The notes beneath the pieces are model-generated. The model did not search any database. It worked only from the letters and a program-made list of their open reading frames with translations, and was not told where the DNA came from. A stretch of 63,417 nucleotides of DNA. Source: an uncultured Porphyromonadaceae bacterium (lineage in GTDB: Bacteria > Bacteroidota > Bacteroidia > Bacteroidales > Muribaculaceae). The stretch is from contig CANPMT010000009.1 in assembly GCA_947575235.1 (NCBI GenBank), forward strand, positions 1-63,417, given 5' to 3'. A program made the translations under genes and the position numbers. Positions 24,792 through 33,780 of the stretch are shown here, in pieces. Every line of letters starts with the position of its first letter. The stretch's first letter is position 1.

Positions 24792-25910
24792 TCAATCAGG
24801 GTTGGTAAAGGCGAATTCACCGATAAGCGGGTAATGGTCGGAGGTATTGATTTTCCCCACTTTAAGGCTCAGCGCCTCGATGTTGCCACGATAGAGCATC
24901 TGGTCTATGTGGAAATAGAACATATGCAGGTTGTAGGTCCAGGTCGGACCGAAATTGGTTTCGGCATAGGCATCCCTCATGTCGTCCCCCTTGATGATGT
25001 TATAGGCCCATGACGCCGGCACGTCGTTGAAGTCGCCGCAGACGATAAGGGGGGCCGAGGGGCGTATCTGGTTGATAGCCGCCCTGAGTTCGGCGGCATT
25101 CCCGGCGCGCTGATGGAAAGCGTTGCGGAGCTTGGCGAGGATAGTGCCCTTGAGTTCCTTCACGCTCGACTTTGCGCCGTCGACCGATTTCATCTCCTTC
25201 ACGACATTACGTTCCTCCTCCGAGAGGTCGTAGGAATAGAGATGCACCATGGCCACATTCACCTTCTTGCCGCCGGGGAAGTGCACCCGGAAGAAGTCAA
25301 ACCGGTGATGACCGGTCTGGCTGATATATGAGAGTCCGGTGCGGTCGACCGGATACTTCGACATAATCTTTATATCGGTAGAGGAGAGACCGGCTCGGAA
25401 GGGATACTTCCTGATAAGGCTGTCGATAAGAGTGGGGCTTGCGTTCTTGAGCTCCTGCGGACCGAAATTATTGAGTTCGGCACAGCAGATGATGTCGGCG
25501 TCAGACTCAATCATATACTGCACGGCGCGGTTGCCCGGATAGTCAGGTTTACGGAGGTCCTGGGTGTGGATCACATTCCAGGAGATAATCTTGAAAGTCT
25601 GCTGACCCTCCTCAGCCTTTTTGGAGAAATGCATAGGCACAGCCACCTGCATCGGCCCCGAGCAAGCCACGAGAGTCAGGATTCCGAGCACAGAGAAGAA
25701 AATCCCCTTTGTGCATATCCAGAAGATAACCAGGATAACCGAAAGGATTACGAAATAAGGGAATGCCAGACAGAACACAGCCGGAATCGTAAAGAAATCG
25801 GGATTGAATTTGCCACCGAAGGCAGAGAAGATTGTCAGCACCCACACCACTATAGAGATGATACGCATCACCATTCTGAATATGGGGCTCAGAAGCGGAA
25901 GTGAAAACAT
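24792..25910 (-). CDS. Membrane-anchored endonuclease/exonuclease/phosphatase (EEP) family protein
   Basis: This 372-aa protein begins with two or three transmembrane helices (residues about 12-85) followed by an EEP domain. The domain shows FKIISWNV, a CCAELNN metal-ligand Glu, GDFNDVPASWAYN and the terminal SDHYPLIGEF, the standard order of catalytic Asn, Glu, Asp and His. Such proteins cleave phosphodiesters of nucleic acids, lipids or phosphorylated small molecules; the substrate is not evident. The domain probably faces the periplasm. It starts 3 bases after the preceding rhomboid gene, so the two are likely translated together. Confidence 0.88.
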   Translation of the reverse strand: MFSLPLLSPIFRMVMRIISIVVWVLTIFSAFGGKFNPDFFTIPAVFCLAFPYFVILSVILVIFWICTKGIFFSVLGILTLVACSGPMQVAVPMHFSKKAEEGQQTFKIISWNVIHTQDLRKPDYPGNRAVQYMIESDADIICCAELNNFGPQELKNASPTLIDSLIRKYPFRAGLSSTDIKIMSKYPVDRTGLSYISQTGHHRFDFFRVHFPGGKKVNVAMVHLYSYDLSEEERNVVKEMKSVDGAKSSVKELKGTILAKLRNAFHQRAGNAAELRAAINQIRPSAPLIVCGDFNDVPASWAYNIIKGDDMRDAYAETNFGPTWTYNLHMFYFHIDQMLYRGNIEALSLKVGKINTSDHYPLIGEFAFTNPD

Positions 25911-25913
25911 ATT

Positions 25914-26813
25914 TCAGCGTTTTAGTCGTTGGGAGAGAGCGTTAAGTTCATTACGTTCGCCGGTTGTGAGCGAGGAGTAGCCCGACAGGCGGATTTTATC
26001 GAGGAGCTGGTCGAGGCGTCCGGTGTCGGAGAGTCGACCTGCCACGGCATTAGTGACGGCCTCACTGTTGCCCGGCACATTGAGATGCACCGTGCGGCGA
26101 GCCTTGGCCACCGCTATGCGCGACAGTTCCTGGGCGGTTGTGGGGAGATGCTTGCGAGGGGAGTAACGCCGGCCCGGGCGTCGGAAGAAAGCTAAGGAGA
26201 TAACGGCGCCGAAAACCAGTCCACCCCAATGGGCAGCCTGAGAGGCCACAGTACTGTCGCGGAAGCCGAGGAAAGTAAGCGCGATGCAGGCAAGGAACAC
26301 CCACTTCAACTTCACCCCACCGATAAAGATGATGCTTATGGAGCGGTTTGGTGAATACACGGCCGCCGCGGCCATGATGGTAAGCACGGCAGCCGATGAT
26401 CCGCAGAGGAAAGAACCGGCTGCATAGAAATCAGGCCAGAATTCATTGACCCCCACATAGCACAAGGCCCCGAAAAGTCCACCTCCGATATAAAGCAGCA
26501 CACGTGTACGGTCGGTAAGCCACTCAGGCAACAGGATGCCAAACCAGAAAAGCCAGAGCAGATTGAAGAGCAGATGCAGGAAATTATACTGCACCACCAT
26601 ATACGTGAGCAGTGTCCATGGCTTCGCCAGGGCAACCTTAGGAATAGATGACAGGCACAGTAAATCGATTGAAAGCTCATCATGGAAGCCCATTGCCATA
26701 CAGCAGAGGTTGGTGAGCCCCAGCCATATGAACACAAGCACGTTGATGGCAATCAACCATGCCAAGGCACGCGAGCCGCAGGCCCGTCTGAAAGCGTCAA
26801 TAAAATCTGTCAC
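25914..26813 (-). CDS. Rhomboid-family intramembrane serine protease
   Basis: This 299-aa polytopic protein has six or so transmembrane helices. The catalytic serine sits in LCGSSAAVLTIMAA (GxSx motif) and the catalytic histidine in AAHWGGLVFGA, both in helices as in active rhomboids. The cytoplasmic tail of about 90 residues is Arg-rich and lacks known domains. Rhomboids cut membrane proteins within the bilayer. It overlaps the upstream rhomboid gene by 17 bases, showing tight coupling. The two differ in the tail and in the sequence around the serine, so they are not recent duplicates. Confidence 0.93.
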   Translation of the reverse strand: MTDFIDAFRRACGSRALAWLIAINVLVFIWLGLTNLCCMAMGFHDELSIDLLCLSSIPKVALAKPWTLLTYMVVQYNFLHLLFNLLWLFWFGILLPEWLTDRTRVLLYIGGGLFGALCYVGVNEFWPDFYAAGSFLCGSSAAVLTIMAAAAVYSPNRSISIIFIGGVKLKWVFLACIALTFLGFRDSTVASQAAHWGGLVFGAVISLAFFRRPGRRYSPRKHLPTTAQELSRIAVAKARRTVHLNVPGNSEAVTNAVAGRLSDTGRLDQLLDKIRLSGYSSLTTGERNELNALSQRLKR

Positions 26814-27543
26814 CTCTCAAAATCCCTTTCTTTTTCCAATACAACAAAATAATAATTGCGAAGAGCATACCGCCGAGGTGGGCGAAATGCGCCACAAGGT
26901 CGGATGCAGCCACACCTAAGAAGAACTCGATCAGGGCATATCCGATCATCATATACTTCGCCTTTACAGGCACCGGTATGAAGAAGAGATAAAGCGGCTG
27001 ATTCGGGAAGACGAAGGCATATCCGAGGATAATGCCGAACACGGCTCCAGAGGCACCGATGGTCACCATAGAGTTCTTGAACTGAGCCACAGCCATGGTG
27101 AAGTCATGGTCGCCGTAGGCAAGGGCCTGGTCGACAATCATGCGCATATTGTCGGCGGTGAGTCCGTTCTGGCGGGCAATGCCGGCGACATAATCGTTCA
27201 TCCACGTCAGCGCCCAGACTAATTCCTGCACGAAAGCGGCACCTATTCCACACACGAAATAGAATATGAAATACCTTTTCGAGCCCCATATCCGTTCAAG
27301 AATCGAACCGAACATCCAGAGCGTGAACATGTTGAAAAACACATGGAACGGGGTGGACGGGGAATGCACAAACAGATACGTTACAATCTGGATGGGATTG
27401 AACTGGCTCGCCGACACGAAATGCAGTCCGAGCACACGCAGGAAGAATGAGTCGGCAAACCGTGGAAAAATTGCCTCGATGACCCAAACTATGAAATTGA
27501 TCAATATAAGATTTTTTGTGACAGGGGGTATCTGCGACACCAT
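26797..27543 (-). CDS. Rhomboid-family intramembrane serine protease
   Basis: This is the second rhomboid, 248 aa from the ATG at 27543 (MVSQIPPVTKNLILINF, the usual rhomboid start). The ATG at 27567 is too close to the -7 box at 27572-27579 to carry a leader. The catalytic serine lies in TIGASGAVFGIILGYAF and the histidine in AHFAHLGGMLFA. A longer extracellular loop follows the second helix (WMNDYVAGIARQNGL). It is the first gene of a compact minus-strand set. Substrates are unknown. Confidence 0.93.
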   Translation of the reverse strand: MVSQIPPVTKNLILINFIVWVIEAIFPRFADSFFLRVLGLHFVSASQFNPIQIVTYLFVHSPSTPFHVFFNMFTLWMFGSILERIWGSKRYFIFYFVCGIGAAFVQELVWALTWMNDYVAGIARQNGLTADNMRMIVDQALAYGDHDFTMAVAQFKNSMVTIGASGAVFGIILGYAFVFPNQPLYLFFIPVPVKAKYMMIGYALIEFFLGVAASDLVAHFAHLGGMLFAIIILLYWKKKGILRGDRFY

Positions 27544-27571
27544 GCCACTCAGTCTATTTCCAAACATGACG

Positions 27572-27602
27572 CAAAATTAAGAAAAACTTTTGTCTCTTAC
27601 AA
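27572..27602 (-). promoter_or_regulatory. Promoter of the rhomboid operon
   Basis: TAATTTTG (27572-27579) and TTG (27600-27602) on the minus strand are 20 bases apart. The box decides the rhomboid start in favour of 27543. Confidence 0.65.
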
Positions 27603-27616
27603 TTAAAAACGGGGTT

Positions 27617-27641
27617 TTAGAAACCGTTTAAACGTTTCTAA
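27617..27641. promoter_or_regulatory. Candidate LacI-type operator between divergent promoters
   Basis: TTAGAAA and TTTCTAA flank CCGTTTAAACG, giving a 25-base near-palindrome between the rhomboid and GH3 promoters. Related AAACG/CGTTT pieces occur after the GH3 gene (GAAACGGTTTC at 30195-30205). The shape fits a LacI-family sugar regulator site, but no regulator gene is in the window. Confidence 0.35.
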
Positions 27642-27706
27642 GACTCTCCGGACATTCCGTTATATGTTTATTTTAACAAATCTTTTACTAAAAAGGTCGT
27701 TAGGGA

Positions 27707-27735
27707 TTGTAATTTGAAATTTTTTGGTAATTTTG
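27707..27735 (+). promoter_or_regulatory. Promoter of the GH3 gene
   Basis: TTG (27707-27709) and TAATTTTG (27728-27735) have an 18-base spacer. The leader to the chosen start is about 100 bases. Confidence 0.7.
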
Positions 27736-27842
27736 TGCCACCTCCCTTCTCAGCACCATTGACCTCCTCCCTCCCGGCACGGAGTGACGTGTCGGGGATG
27801 GCCCTGCCAGTGCAAATCATATTAAAACCTGACATGACAGAT

Positions 27843-30182
27843 ATGAAAAATCTAACCATTGCCGCCATGGCTTTATTGGCCGTGGCCTGCGGACGAAGTT
27901 CGTCCGACACCGCATCAATCCCGGCGATAGCCCCCGATGATGCCCTCGAGTCAAGAGTAAAAGAGATTGTCGGCGGGATGTCGCTCGAAGATAAGATAGG
28001 GCAGATGTGCCAGATCAACATCAGCGTGATATGTCCCGACTCACTGATAGATGGGAAGATAGCCCTCGACGAGAATCAGGTGAAGATGGCCTTCGAGCAA
28101 TTCCGCGTGGGCTCAGTGCTCAACACCCCTATCGGCGAGGCCCAGTCGCCCGAGACATGGTATAATATCATCAACGGCATACAGGAGGCTTCCATGAAAT
28201 ATATAGGGGTGCCCGATGTGTTCGGAGTTGACCAGAACCATGGAAGCACCTACACCTTGGGAGGGACGATGTTCCCGCAAGAGATAAACATGGCCGCCTC
28301 ATTCAACCGCGACCTCGTGAGGGAGGGTGCGGCAGTGACAGCCTACGAGGCCCGCGCCTGCGCCATACCCTGGGTGTTCAATCCCGTGATGGACCTCGGG
28401 CGCAATCCCGTGTGGAGCCGCATATGGGAGAGCTTCGGCGAAGACCCCTATATCAACGGAGCCATGGCCGTGGAGATGGTGAAGGGGTACCAGGGGGATG
28501 ACCCCAATCACCTCGGCACGTCAAACGTGGGAGCCTGCCTGAAACATTACATGGCCTACGGAAACCCCGTGAGCGGAAAAGACCGCACTCCCGCTTCCGT
28601 AAATCCCGTTGACCTGCGCGAGAAATACTTCCATCCCTACAAAGAGGCCATCCGCGCCGGAGCCCTGTCGGTGATGGTGAATTCAGGTCTCAACAACGGT
28701 ATGCCATTCCATGCCAACCACGAGATGCTCACCGTATGGCTAAAGGAGCAGCTCAACTGGGACGGCGTGATTGTGACCGACTGGGCCGACATACACAACC
28801 TCTGGAAACGTGACAAGGTGGCCGCCGACTACAAAGAGGCTATCATGCTCTCTGTGAACGCCGGCATAGATATGTCGATGACACCATACGACACCGAATT
28901 CTGCACACTCCTCAAAGAACTTGTGGAGGAGGGTAAAGTTAAGGAGGAGCGCGTGACAGACGCCGCCGAGCGTGTGATCCGCTTCAAGCTGCGTCTCGGG
29001 CTCTATGACCACCCCGTGACAGCACCGAAAGACTATCCCCTTTTCGGGAGCGAGCAGCATGCCATGAAAGCCCTCGAGATGGCCCTGCAGAGTGAGATTC
29101 TGCTGAAAAACGAGAATGCCACCCTCCCCATCGCGGCCGGGAAACGGATTCTTGTGACCGGGCCGAACGCCAATACAATGCGCAGTCTCAACGGCGGATG
29201 GTCATATACCTGGCAGGGTAGCGACGACCCGAAATTCCATGAGCAATACAACACCATCTATGAGGCTCTCTGCAACGAATTCGGTAAAGGGAACGTCATA
29301 CTTGAGCAAGGTATGGACTATGTGCAGGATTATGGCCGTTGGGAGGAGGAGACCAATCTGCGGATACAGAGCGCGGTAAACGCCGCACGCGGTGCCGACA
29401 TCATCGTGGCCTGCGTGGGTGAGGACTCATATTGCGAGACCCCCGGCAACACCAACGACCTCACGCTCTCAGCCAACCAGACAGCGCTTGTGAAAGCCTT
29501 GGCCTCCACAGGGAAGCCAGTGGTGCTCGTGCTCAACGAGGGGCGTCCGCGCATCATACGCGAGATTGAACCCCTTGCTTCGGCCATAGTGGATGTGCTC
29601 TTGCCCGGCAACTACGGCGGCGACGCACTCGCCCTTCTCCTGGCAGGTAAGCGAAACTTCAGCGGGAAACTCCCCTACACCTATCCAAAATGGGTGCATT
29701 CACTCGCCACTTACGACCATAAGCCCTGCGAGACAGTCGAGACCATGAGCGGCGCCTACAACTACAACGCCGACATCGACGTGCAATGGCCCTTCGGCTA
29801 CGGCATGAGCTACACCACATTCGAATACTCCGGACTGAAAATAGATAAAGAGACCTTCACAGCCGACGACACTCTCAAGATAACCGTCACCGTAAAGAAC
29901 ACCGGCGACAAGGAGGGTATGGAGGCAGTGCTTCTCTACAGCAGCGATCTTGTGGCCTCGATCACCCCGGATGTGGTGCGGGTGAGAGGGTTCGACAAAG
30001 TGAGCCTCAAGCCCGGAGAGAGCCGCGAGGTGGAGTTCACACTTCCCGCCGCAGACCTCGCCTTTGTTAACTACGACGGCAAATGGACCCTGGAGGAGGG
30101 TGATTTCGACTTCACGGTTGGTAATCTCAAGACCGGAAGCAGATGCAGCGCCACCAAAGTATGGTCCACACCCAACATCTGA
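27843..30182 (+). CDS. GH3-family beta-glucosidase-like lipoprotein
   Basis: This exo-acting beta-glycosidase is 779 aa from the ATG at 27843, which begins a lipoprotein signal (MKNLTIAAMALLAVACG, Cys17). Upstream in-frame ATGs would bury that signal. The GH3 barrel carries SLEDKIGQMCQI, VFGVDQNHG and KHYMAYGNP-type substrate residues. The nucleophile Asp is in GVIVTDWADIHNL. The second alpha/beta domain starts LLKNENATLPI and includes VACVGEDSYCETPG with the likely acid/base Glu. A fibronectin-like C-terminal domain covers about 680-775. It has its own promoter and terminator, so it is an independent unit. Substrate is probably a beta-glucan or beta-glucoside (inference). Confidence 0.93.
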   Translation: MKNLTIAAMALLAVACGRSSSDTASIPAIAPDDALESRVKEIVGGMSLEDKIGQMCQINISVICPDSLIDGKIALDENQVKMAFEQFRVGSVLNTPIGEAQSPETWYNIINGIQEASMKYIGVPDVFGVDQNHGSTYTLGGTMFPQEINMAASFNRDLVREGAAVTAYEARACAIPWVFNPVMDLGRNPVWSRIWESFGEDPYINGAMAVEMVKGYQGDDPNHLGTSNVGACLKHYMAYGNPVSGKDRTPASVNPVDLREKYFHPYKEAIRAGALSVMVNSGLNNGMPFHANHEMLTVWLKEQLNWDGVIVTDWADIHNLWKRDKVAADYKEAIMLSVNAGIDMSMTPYDTEFCTLLKELVEEGKVKEERVTDAAERVIRFKLRLGLYDHPVTAPKDYPLFGSEQHAMKALEMALQSEILLKNENATLPIAAGKRILVTGPNANTMRSLNGGWSYTWQGSDDPKFHEQYNTIYEALCNEFGKGNVILEQGMDYVQDYGRWEEETNLRIQSAVNAARGADIIVACVGEDSYCETPGNTNDLTLSANQTALVKALASTGKPVVLVLNEGRPRIIREIEPLASAIVDVLLPGNYGGDALALLLAGKRNFSGKLPYTYPKWVHSLATYDHKPCETVETMSGAYNYNADIDVQWPFGYGMSYTTFEYSGLKIDKETFTADDTLKITVTVKNTGDKEGMEAVLLYSSDLVASITPDVVRVRGFDKVSLKPGESREVEFTLPAADLAFVNYDGKWTLEEGDFDFTVGNLKTGSRCSATKVWSTPNI

Positions 30183-30310
30183 GCAACTGTTTCGGAAACG
30201 GTTTCTGAGGATGTGATGCAAAGCTTAGGTCAGAGGTTTATGCAAACGTTTTAAACGCGAAAAAAGAGGTAAAAACAGCAGTGTAAACCATAGACTTCAG
30301 AAAAAAATCA

Positions 30311-30350
30311 AAAAAAACGGGGAGTAATTAATATTTTCCCCGTTTTTTTT
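30311..30350. terminator. Terminator after the GH3 gene
   Basis: An A-run then CGGGGA and TCCCCG then a T-run form a stem with a loop of about 13 bases. The flanking A and T runs let it work in both directions. It abuts the -33 element of the HU promoter. Confidence 0.8.
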
Positions 30351-30351
30351 G

Positions 30352-30379
30352 TTGAAACCTATATAAAGTCGTAATTTTG
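30352..30379 (+). promoter_or_regulatory. Promoter of the HU gene
   Basis: TTG (30352-30354) and TAATTTTG (30372-30379) have a 17-base spacer, and a leader of about 35 bases follows. Confidence 0.75.
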
Positions 30380-30415
30380 TGACCAATTGTTAAAATTATA
30401 AAATAAAAGAGAGTT

Positions 30416-30679
30416 ATGAACAAGACAGATCTTGTGAATGAAATCGCTGCGAAAGCAGGATTGAACAAAGTTGCCGCCAAGGCAGCTCTTGACGCATGTC
30501 TCGAATCAATAGAGCAGGCGCTCGCCAATGATGACAAGGTGCAGCTCATCGGTTTCGGCACATTCTCAGTAGTGGAGAAGCCCGAGCGTACAGGCATCAA
30601 CCCCCAGACAAAAGAGAAGATCACGATTGCAGCCCGCAAGACAGTGAAATTCAAACCGGCCAATGAACTTGGCAAATAA
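30416..30679 (+). CDS. HU-family DNA-binding protein
   Basis: This is a small histone-like dimeric protein, 87 aa, that bends and compacts DNA. The HU fold is clear: MNKTDLVNEIAAKAGLNK helices, then VQLIGFGTFSV, then the beta-arm with ERTGINPQTKEKITIAA and the final KTVKFKPANELGK. The Pro at the arm tip expected for intercalation is in NPQT. It is monocistronic, with a strong promoter and a GC-rich terminator directly after it. Confidence 0.97.
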   Translation: MNKTDLVNEIAAKAGLNKVAAKAALDACLESIEQALANDDKVQLIGFGTFSVVEKPERTGINPQTKEKITIAARKTVKFKPANELGK

Positions 30680-30701
30680 AGAATAGAACTGATTGAAAGT
30701 G

Positions 30702-30738
30702 AACCGGCGTGACGTTGCAAGGCATCACGCCGGTTTTT
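30702..30738 (+). terminator. Terminator after the HU gene
   Basis: The arms AACCGGCGTGA and TCACGCCGGTT enclose a loop of 11 bases, and a T-run follows on the plus strand. Confidence 0.85.
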
Positions 30739-30782
30739 CAATTGGAAATAGGGCACACTCAAAGCTGCAACGTTGCAGAGAG

Positions 30783-30813
30783 TTGCGAATGTGTGAAATT
30801 TTGGCTAACTTTG
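30783..30813 (+). promoter_or_regulatory. Promoter of argS
   Basis: TTG (30783-30785) and TAACTTTG (30806-30813) are 20 bases apart, giving a leader of about 40 bases to the argS start. Confidence 0.7.
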
Positions 30814-30858
30814 CAGAAAATCAGCATCAGAACCACAAATTCCATCATTGCAACACCA

Positions 30859-32634
30859 ATGACAGTAGAATCAATCATAACAGAGGGCGTATCGAAAGCC
30901 CTGAAAGAACTTTACGGAGCTGAGGTGGCTCCGTCGGCTATAGTGCCCCAGCAGACAAGGAAAGAATTTGAGGGTAACCTCACCATCGTAGTGTTTCCCT
31001 ATCTGAAAGCGTCACGCAAGAATCCTGAGGCAACCGCCACAGAGATAGGGGAGTGGCTCGTGGCCAATGAACCGGCAGTGGCAAGATTCAATGTGGTGAA
31101 AGGTTTCCTTAACCTTACTGTGAATCCGGCTTTCTGGCTCAATGTGCTGCATTCGATAGCAGCCGACCCCGACTACGGTTTCAGGAAAGCTGACGAGAAT
31201 TCCGACCTTGTGATGGTGGAATACTCGTCGCCCAACACCAATAAGCCGCTTCACTTAGGCCATGTGCGCAACAACCTCCTTGGCTATTCACTGGCCTGCA
31301 TACTCTCTGCCAACGGCCATAAGGTGGTGAAGACCAATATCGTCAACGACCGAGGCATACATATCTGCAAGTCGATGCTCGCATGGCAGAAATGGGGCGA
31401 GGGGGCGACTCCCGAGTCGACCGGTAAGAAGGGTGACCACCTGATCGGCGACTTCTACGTGGCCTTCGACAAGCACTACCGCGATGAGGTGAAGGCCCTC
31501 GTGGAGAAGGGTATGGATGAGGAGGAGGCCAAGATGCAGGCACCCTCCATGCTTGAGGCCCGCGAGATGCTCCGCAAATGGGAGGCCGGAGATCCGGAGG
31601 TGCGTGAGCTCTGGCGCACCATGAACGGCTGGGTCTATGACGGTTTCGATGAGACCTACAAGCGTCTGGGCGTAAGCTTCGACAAGATATATTACGAGTC
31701 AGACACCTATCTCGAGGGTAAGGACCTCGTGTTGGGTGGCATAGAGAAGGGTATCATGTACCGCAAGGAGGATGGCTCCGTATGGGCCGACCTCACCGGC
31801 GATGGACTTGACCACAAGCTCCTTCTCCGCGCCGACGGCACCTCGGTGTATATGACCCAGGATATAGGCACAGCGAAACTGCGCTATCAGGATTTCCCCA
31901 TCGACAAGATGATCTACGTTGTGGGTAACGAGCAGAACTATCACTTCCAGGTGCTCTCGCTCCTTCTTGACAAGCTCGGGTTCAAATGGGGTAAAGACCT
32001 CACCCACTTCTCATACGGTATGGTGGAGCTTCCGGAGGGTAAGATGAAATCGCGCGAGGGTACGGTTGTGGATGCCGACGACCTTCTCGACAAGATGGTA
32101 AACGATGCCCGCGAGATGTCGGCCGACCGTTTTGCCGATATGCCTGCTGAAGAGGCTGCCGAGGTGGCCCGCATGGTGGGTCTGGGCGCGCTGAAATACT
32201 TCCTGCTGAAGGTAGACCCGAAGAAGAACATGCTCTTCAATCCGAAAGAGTCGATCGACTTCAACGGCAACACCGGTCCGTTCCTGCAGTACACCTATGC
32301 CCGCATCCAGTCGGTTATCCGCAAGGCCGGAGGAGTTGACTTCAACGCCACCCCGAAAGCCGAGCCTAACGAGAAGGAATCAACCCTGATTCAGAAGATA
32401 GCTGATTTCAAGGGTGTGGTAGAGGAGGCAGGGCGCACCTATTCACCTGCGCTGATAGCCAACTACTGCTACGACCTGGCAAAAGAATACAACCAGTTCT
32501 ATCACGACTACTCAATCCTCAAAGAGGAGAACGAGGAGGTAAAACAGCTCCGTCTGCTCCTTTCAGCCACAGTGGCGAGAACCCTGAAGGCCGGAGTATC
32601 GTTGTTAGGAATGGAGATGCCCGAGCGCATGTGA
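30859..32634 (+). CDS. argS: Arginyl-tRNA synthetase
   Basis: This class I synthetase charges tRNA-Arg in the cytoplasm. From the ATG at 30859 (MTVESIITEGVSKAL) the protein is 591 aa, the family size; the frame runs open further upstream but across the promoter. An N-terminal Add-1 domain is followed by the HIGH-like motif in SSPNTNKPLHLGHVRNN and a KMSKS-like segment KMKSREGT. The C-terminal anticodon-binding helix bundle ends LLGMEMPERM, the characteristic ArgS terminus. It is monocistronic or joined to the downstream Bax-inhibitor gene by a 69-base gap. Confidence 0.98.
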   Translation: MTVESIITEGVSKALKELYGAEVAPSAIVPQQTRKEFEGNLTIVVFPYLKASRKNPEATATEIGEWLVANEPAVARFNVVKGFLNLTVNPAFWLNVLHSIAADPDYGFRKADENSDLVMVEYSSPNTNKPLHLGHVRNNLLGYSLACILSANGHKVVKTNIVNDRGIHICKSMLAWQKWGEGATPESTGKKGDHLIGDFYVAFDKHYRDEVKALVEKGMDEEEAKMQAPSMLEAREMLRKWEAGDPEVRELWRTMNGWVYDGFDETYKRLGVSFDKIYYESDTYLEGKDLVLGGIEKGIMYRKEDGSVWADLTGDGLDHKLLLRADGTSVYMTQDIGTAKLRYQDFPIDKMIYVVGNEQNYHFQVLSLLLDKLGFKWGKDLTHFSYGMVELPEGKMKSREGTVVDADDLLDKMVNDAREMSADRFADMPAEEAAEVARMVGLGALKYFLLKVDPKKNMLFNPKESIDFNGNTGPFLQYTYARIQSVIRKAGGVDFNATPKAEPNEKESTLIQKIADFKGVVEEAGRTYSPALIANYCYDLAKEYNQFYHDYSILKEENEEVKQLRLLLSATVARTLKAGVSLLGMEMPERM

Positions 32635-32703
32635 TGTGTGAGGGATAGCGAATTAAACCGGAGCGACGCTCCAATGTCTAATTAAAAAACAAAACTGACA
32701 GAT

Positions 32704-33426
32704 ATGGATTACAACAATTCCAACATGACTCCTCCTCCCTATTACGGGACGGGAAGAGTGGTAAGCCAGACAAACGCTGTGCTTAAGCGGGTTTACGTCC
32801 GCATGTTCGTGGGTCTTCTGATATCAGCCTTTGTGGCTTTGGGTATTGCCTCAAGTCCGGCTGCTATCTCGATCATACTTGGCAACAAGATAGTATTCTT
32901 GGGTATGCTTATCGCCATGTTCGTGATGGCATGGGTTATCCCGGCCCGCATGGCGAAGATGTCGTCGGGGGCTGTCTTCGGACTCTTCTGCCTCTTCTCA
33001 GCCCTGATGGGTGGCTGGCTGGCGCCGATATTCCTTGTTTACAAGATAGGCACCATTGTCTACACCTTCTTCATCACAGCCGGAACGTTCGGTGCGATGT
33101 CGGTGTATGGCTACTTCACCAAGTCTGACCTCTCGAAGATGGGCACCTACCTCATCATGGCCCTGTTCGGTCTCATCATCGCGAGTGTAGTCAACATCTT
33201 CGTGGCCAGCAGCACTATGGACTGGATAATCTCGATTGTCGGAGTGCTGATCTTCATAGGTCTGACGGCATGGGATACGCAGACGGTGAAACGTCTTGCC
33301 GCTGCCAATCTCGAACCCCAGTTGGCCGACAAGCTCGCCACAATGGGAGCGATGACTCTCTACCTCGACTTCATCAACCTCTTCCTCTTCCTTCTCCGTA
33401 TTTTCGGAGGAAATGGCCGAGACTGA
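32704..33426 (+). CDS. Bax inhibitor-1/YccA-family membrane protein
   Basis: This 240-aa inner-membrane protein has seven hydrophobic helices after a Pro-rich cytoplasmic start (MTPPPYYGTGRV). The family features are the helix motif MSVYGYFTKSDLSKMG and GLTAWDTQTVKRLA near the end, where relatives keep the pH-sensing Asp pair. Family members are proton-coupled calcium leak channels or FtsH-interacting regulators; the role in Bacteroidales is not established. It follows argS and ends before a clear terminator. Confidence 0.92.
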   Translation: MDYNNSNMTPPPYYGTGRVVSQTNAVLKRVYVRMFVGLLISAFVALGIASSPAAISIILGNKIVFLGMLIAMFVMAWVIPARMAKMSSGAVFGLFCLFSALMGGWLAPIFLVYKIGTIVYTFFITAGTFGAMSVYGYFTKSDLSKMGTYLIMALFGLIIASVVNIFVASSTMDWIISIVGVLIFIGLTAWDTQTVKRLAAANLEPQLADKLATMGAMTLYLDFINLFLFLLRIFGGNGRD

Positions 33427-33483
33427 TAGTGATAGTGATCATGAAGTTTTACATGATCTTATGATAAACTTTAGTATATTTTG

Positions 33484-33518
33484 CGAAGGCTCTGTCGTGA
33501 TGGCAGGGCCTTCGTTTT
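33484..33518 (+). terminator. Terminator after the Bax-inhibitor gene
   Basis: The arms CGAAGGCTCTG and CAGGGCCTTCG pair with one mismatch over a 9-base loop and are followed by TTTTATT. Confidence 0.75.
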
Positions 33519-33568
33519 ATTAAAATTTATTAACAGTCGGGTGCAGAGTTTTGGCAGGGGTGAGGTAT

Positions 33569-33576
33569 TAACTTTG
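33569..33576 (+). promoter_or_regulatory. -7 box for the 41-aa membrane peptide
   Basis: TAACTTTG is a perfect -7 match 78 bases before the small ORF. The nearest TTG (33551-33553) is only 15 bases upstream, shorter than at the other promoters here. Confidence 0.5.
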
Positions 33577-33654
33577 CAGTGTCGCTAAGACAAAAGGAAA
33601 ACATTCACAAACCCCGGGGGTGAGCGACCCTCACCCCTCCTGATTCAACGCTTT

Positions 33655-33780
33655 ATGAAGACTAACGTACAATTTGACGATTCTGCCAATCGTAAACCGG
33701 CCACTAACAGATTTGGTGTGGCAATGATCTATCTTCTTGGACTCGCTATTGTAGTGCTCCAGCTCCGCAGCCTTCTCTGA
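33655..33780 (+). CDS. 41-aa single-pass membrane peptide
   Basis: This short ORF has a charged N-terminal half (MKTNVQFDDSANRKPATNR) and one hydrophobic helix (FGVAMIYLLGLAIVVLQL) ending RSLL. It lies between a promoter-like -7 box and a tandem-repeat array, with a terminator 120 bases beyond, so the transcript is self-contained. The stop codon is inside the first 20-bp repeat unit. I know no family for it. The hydrophobic helix and the matched promoter make it more likely real than chance, but no homology was tested. Confidence 0.5.
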   Translation: MKTNVQFDDSANRKPATNRFGVAMIYLLGLAIVVLQLRSLL

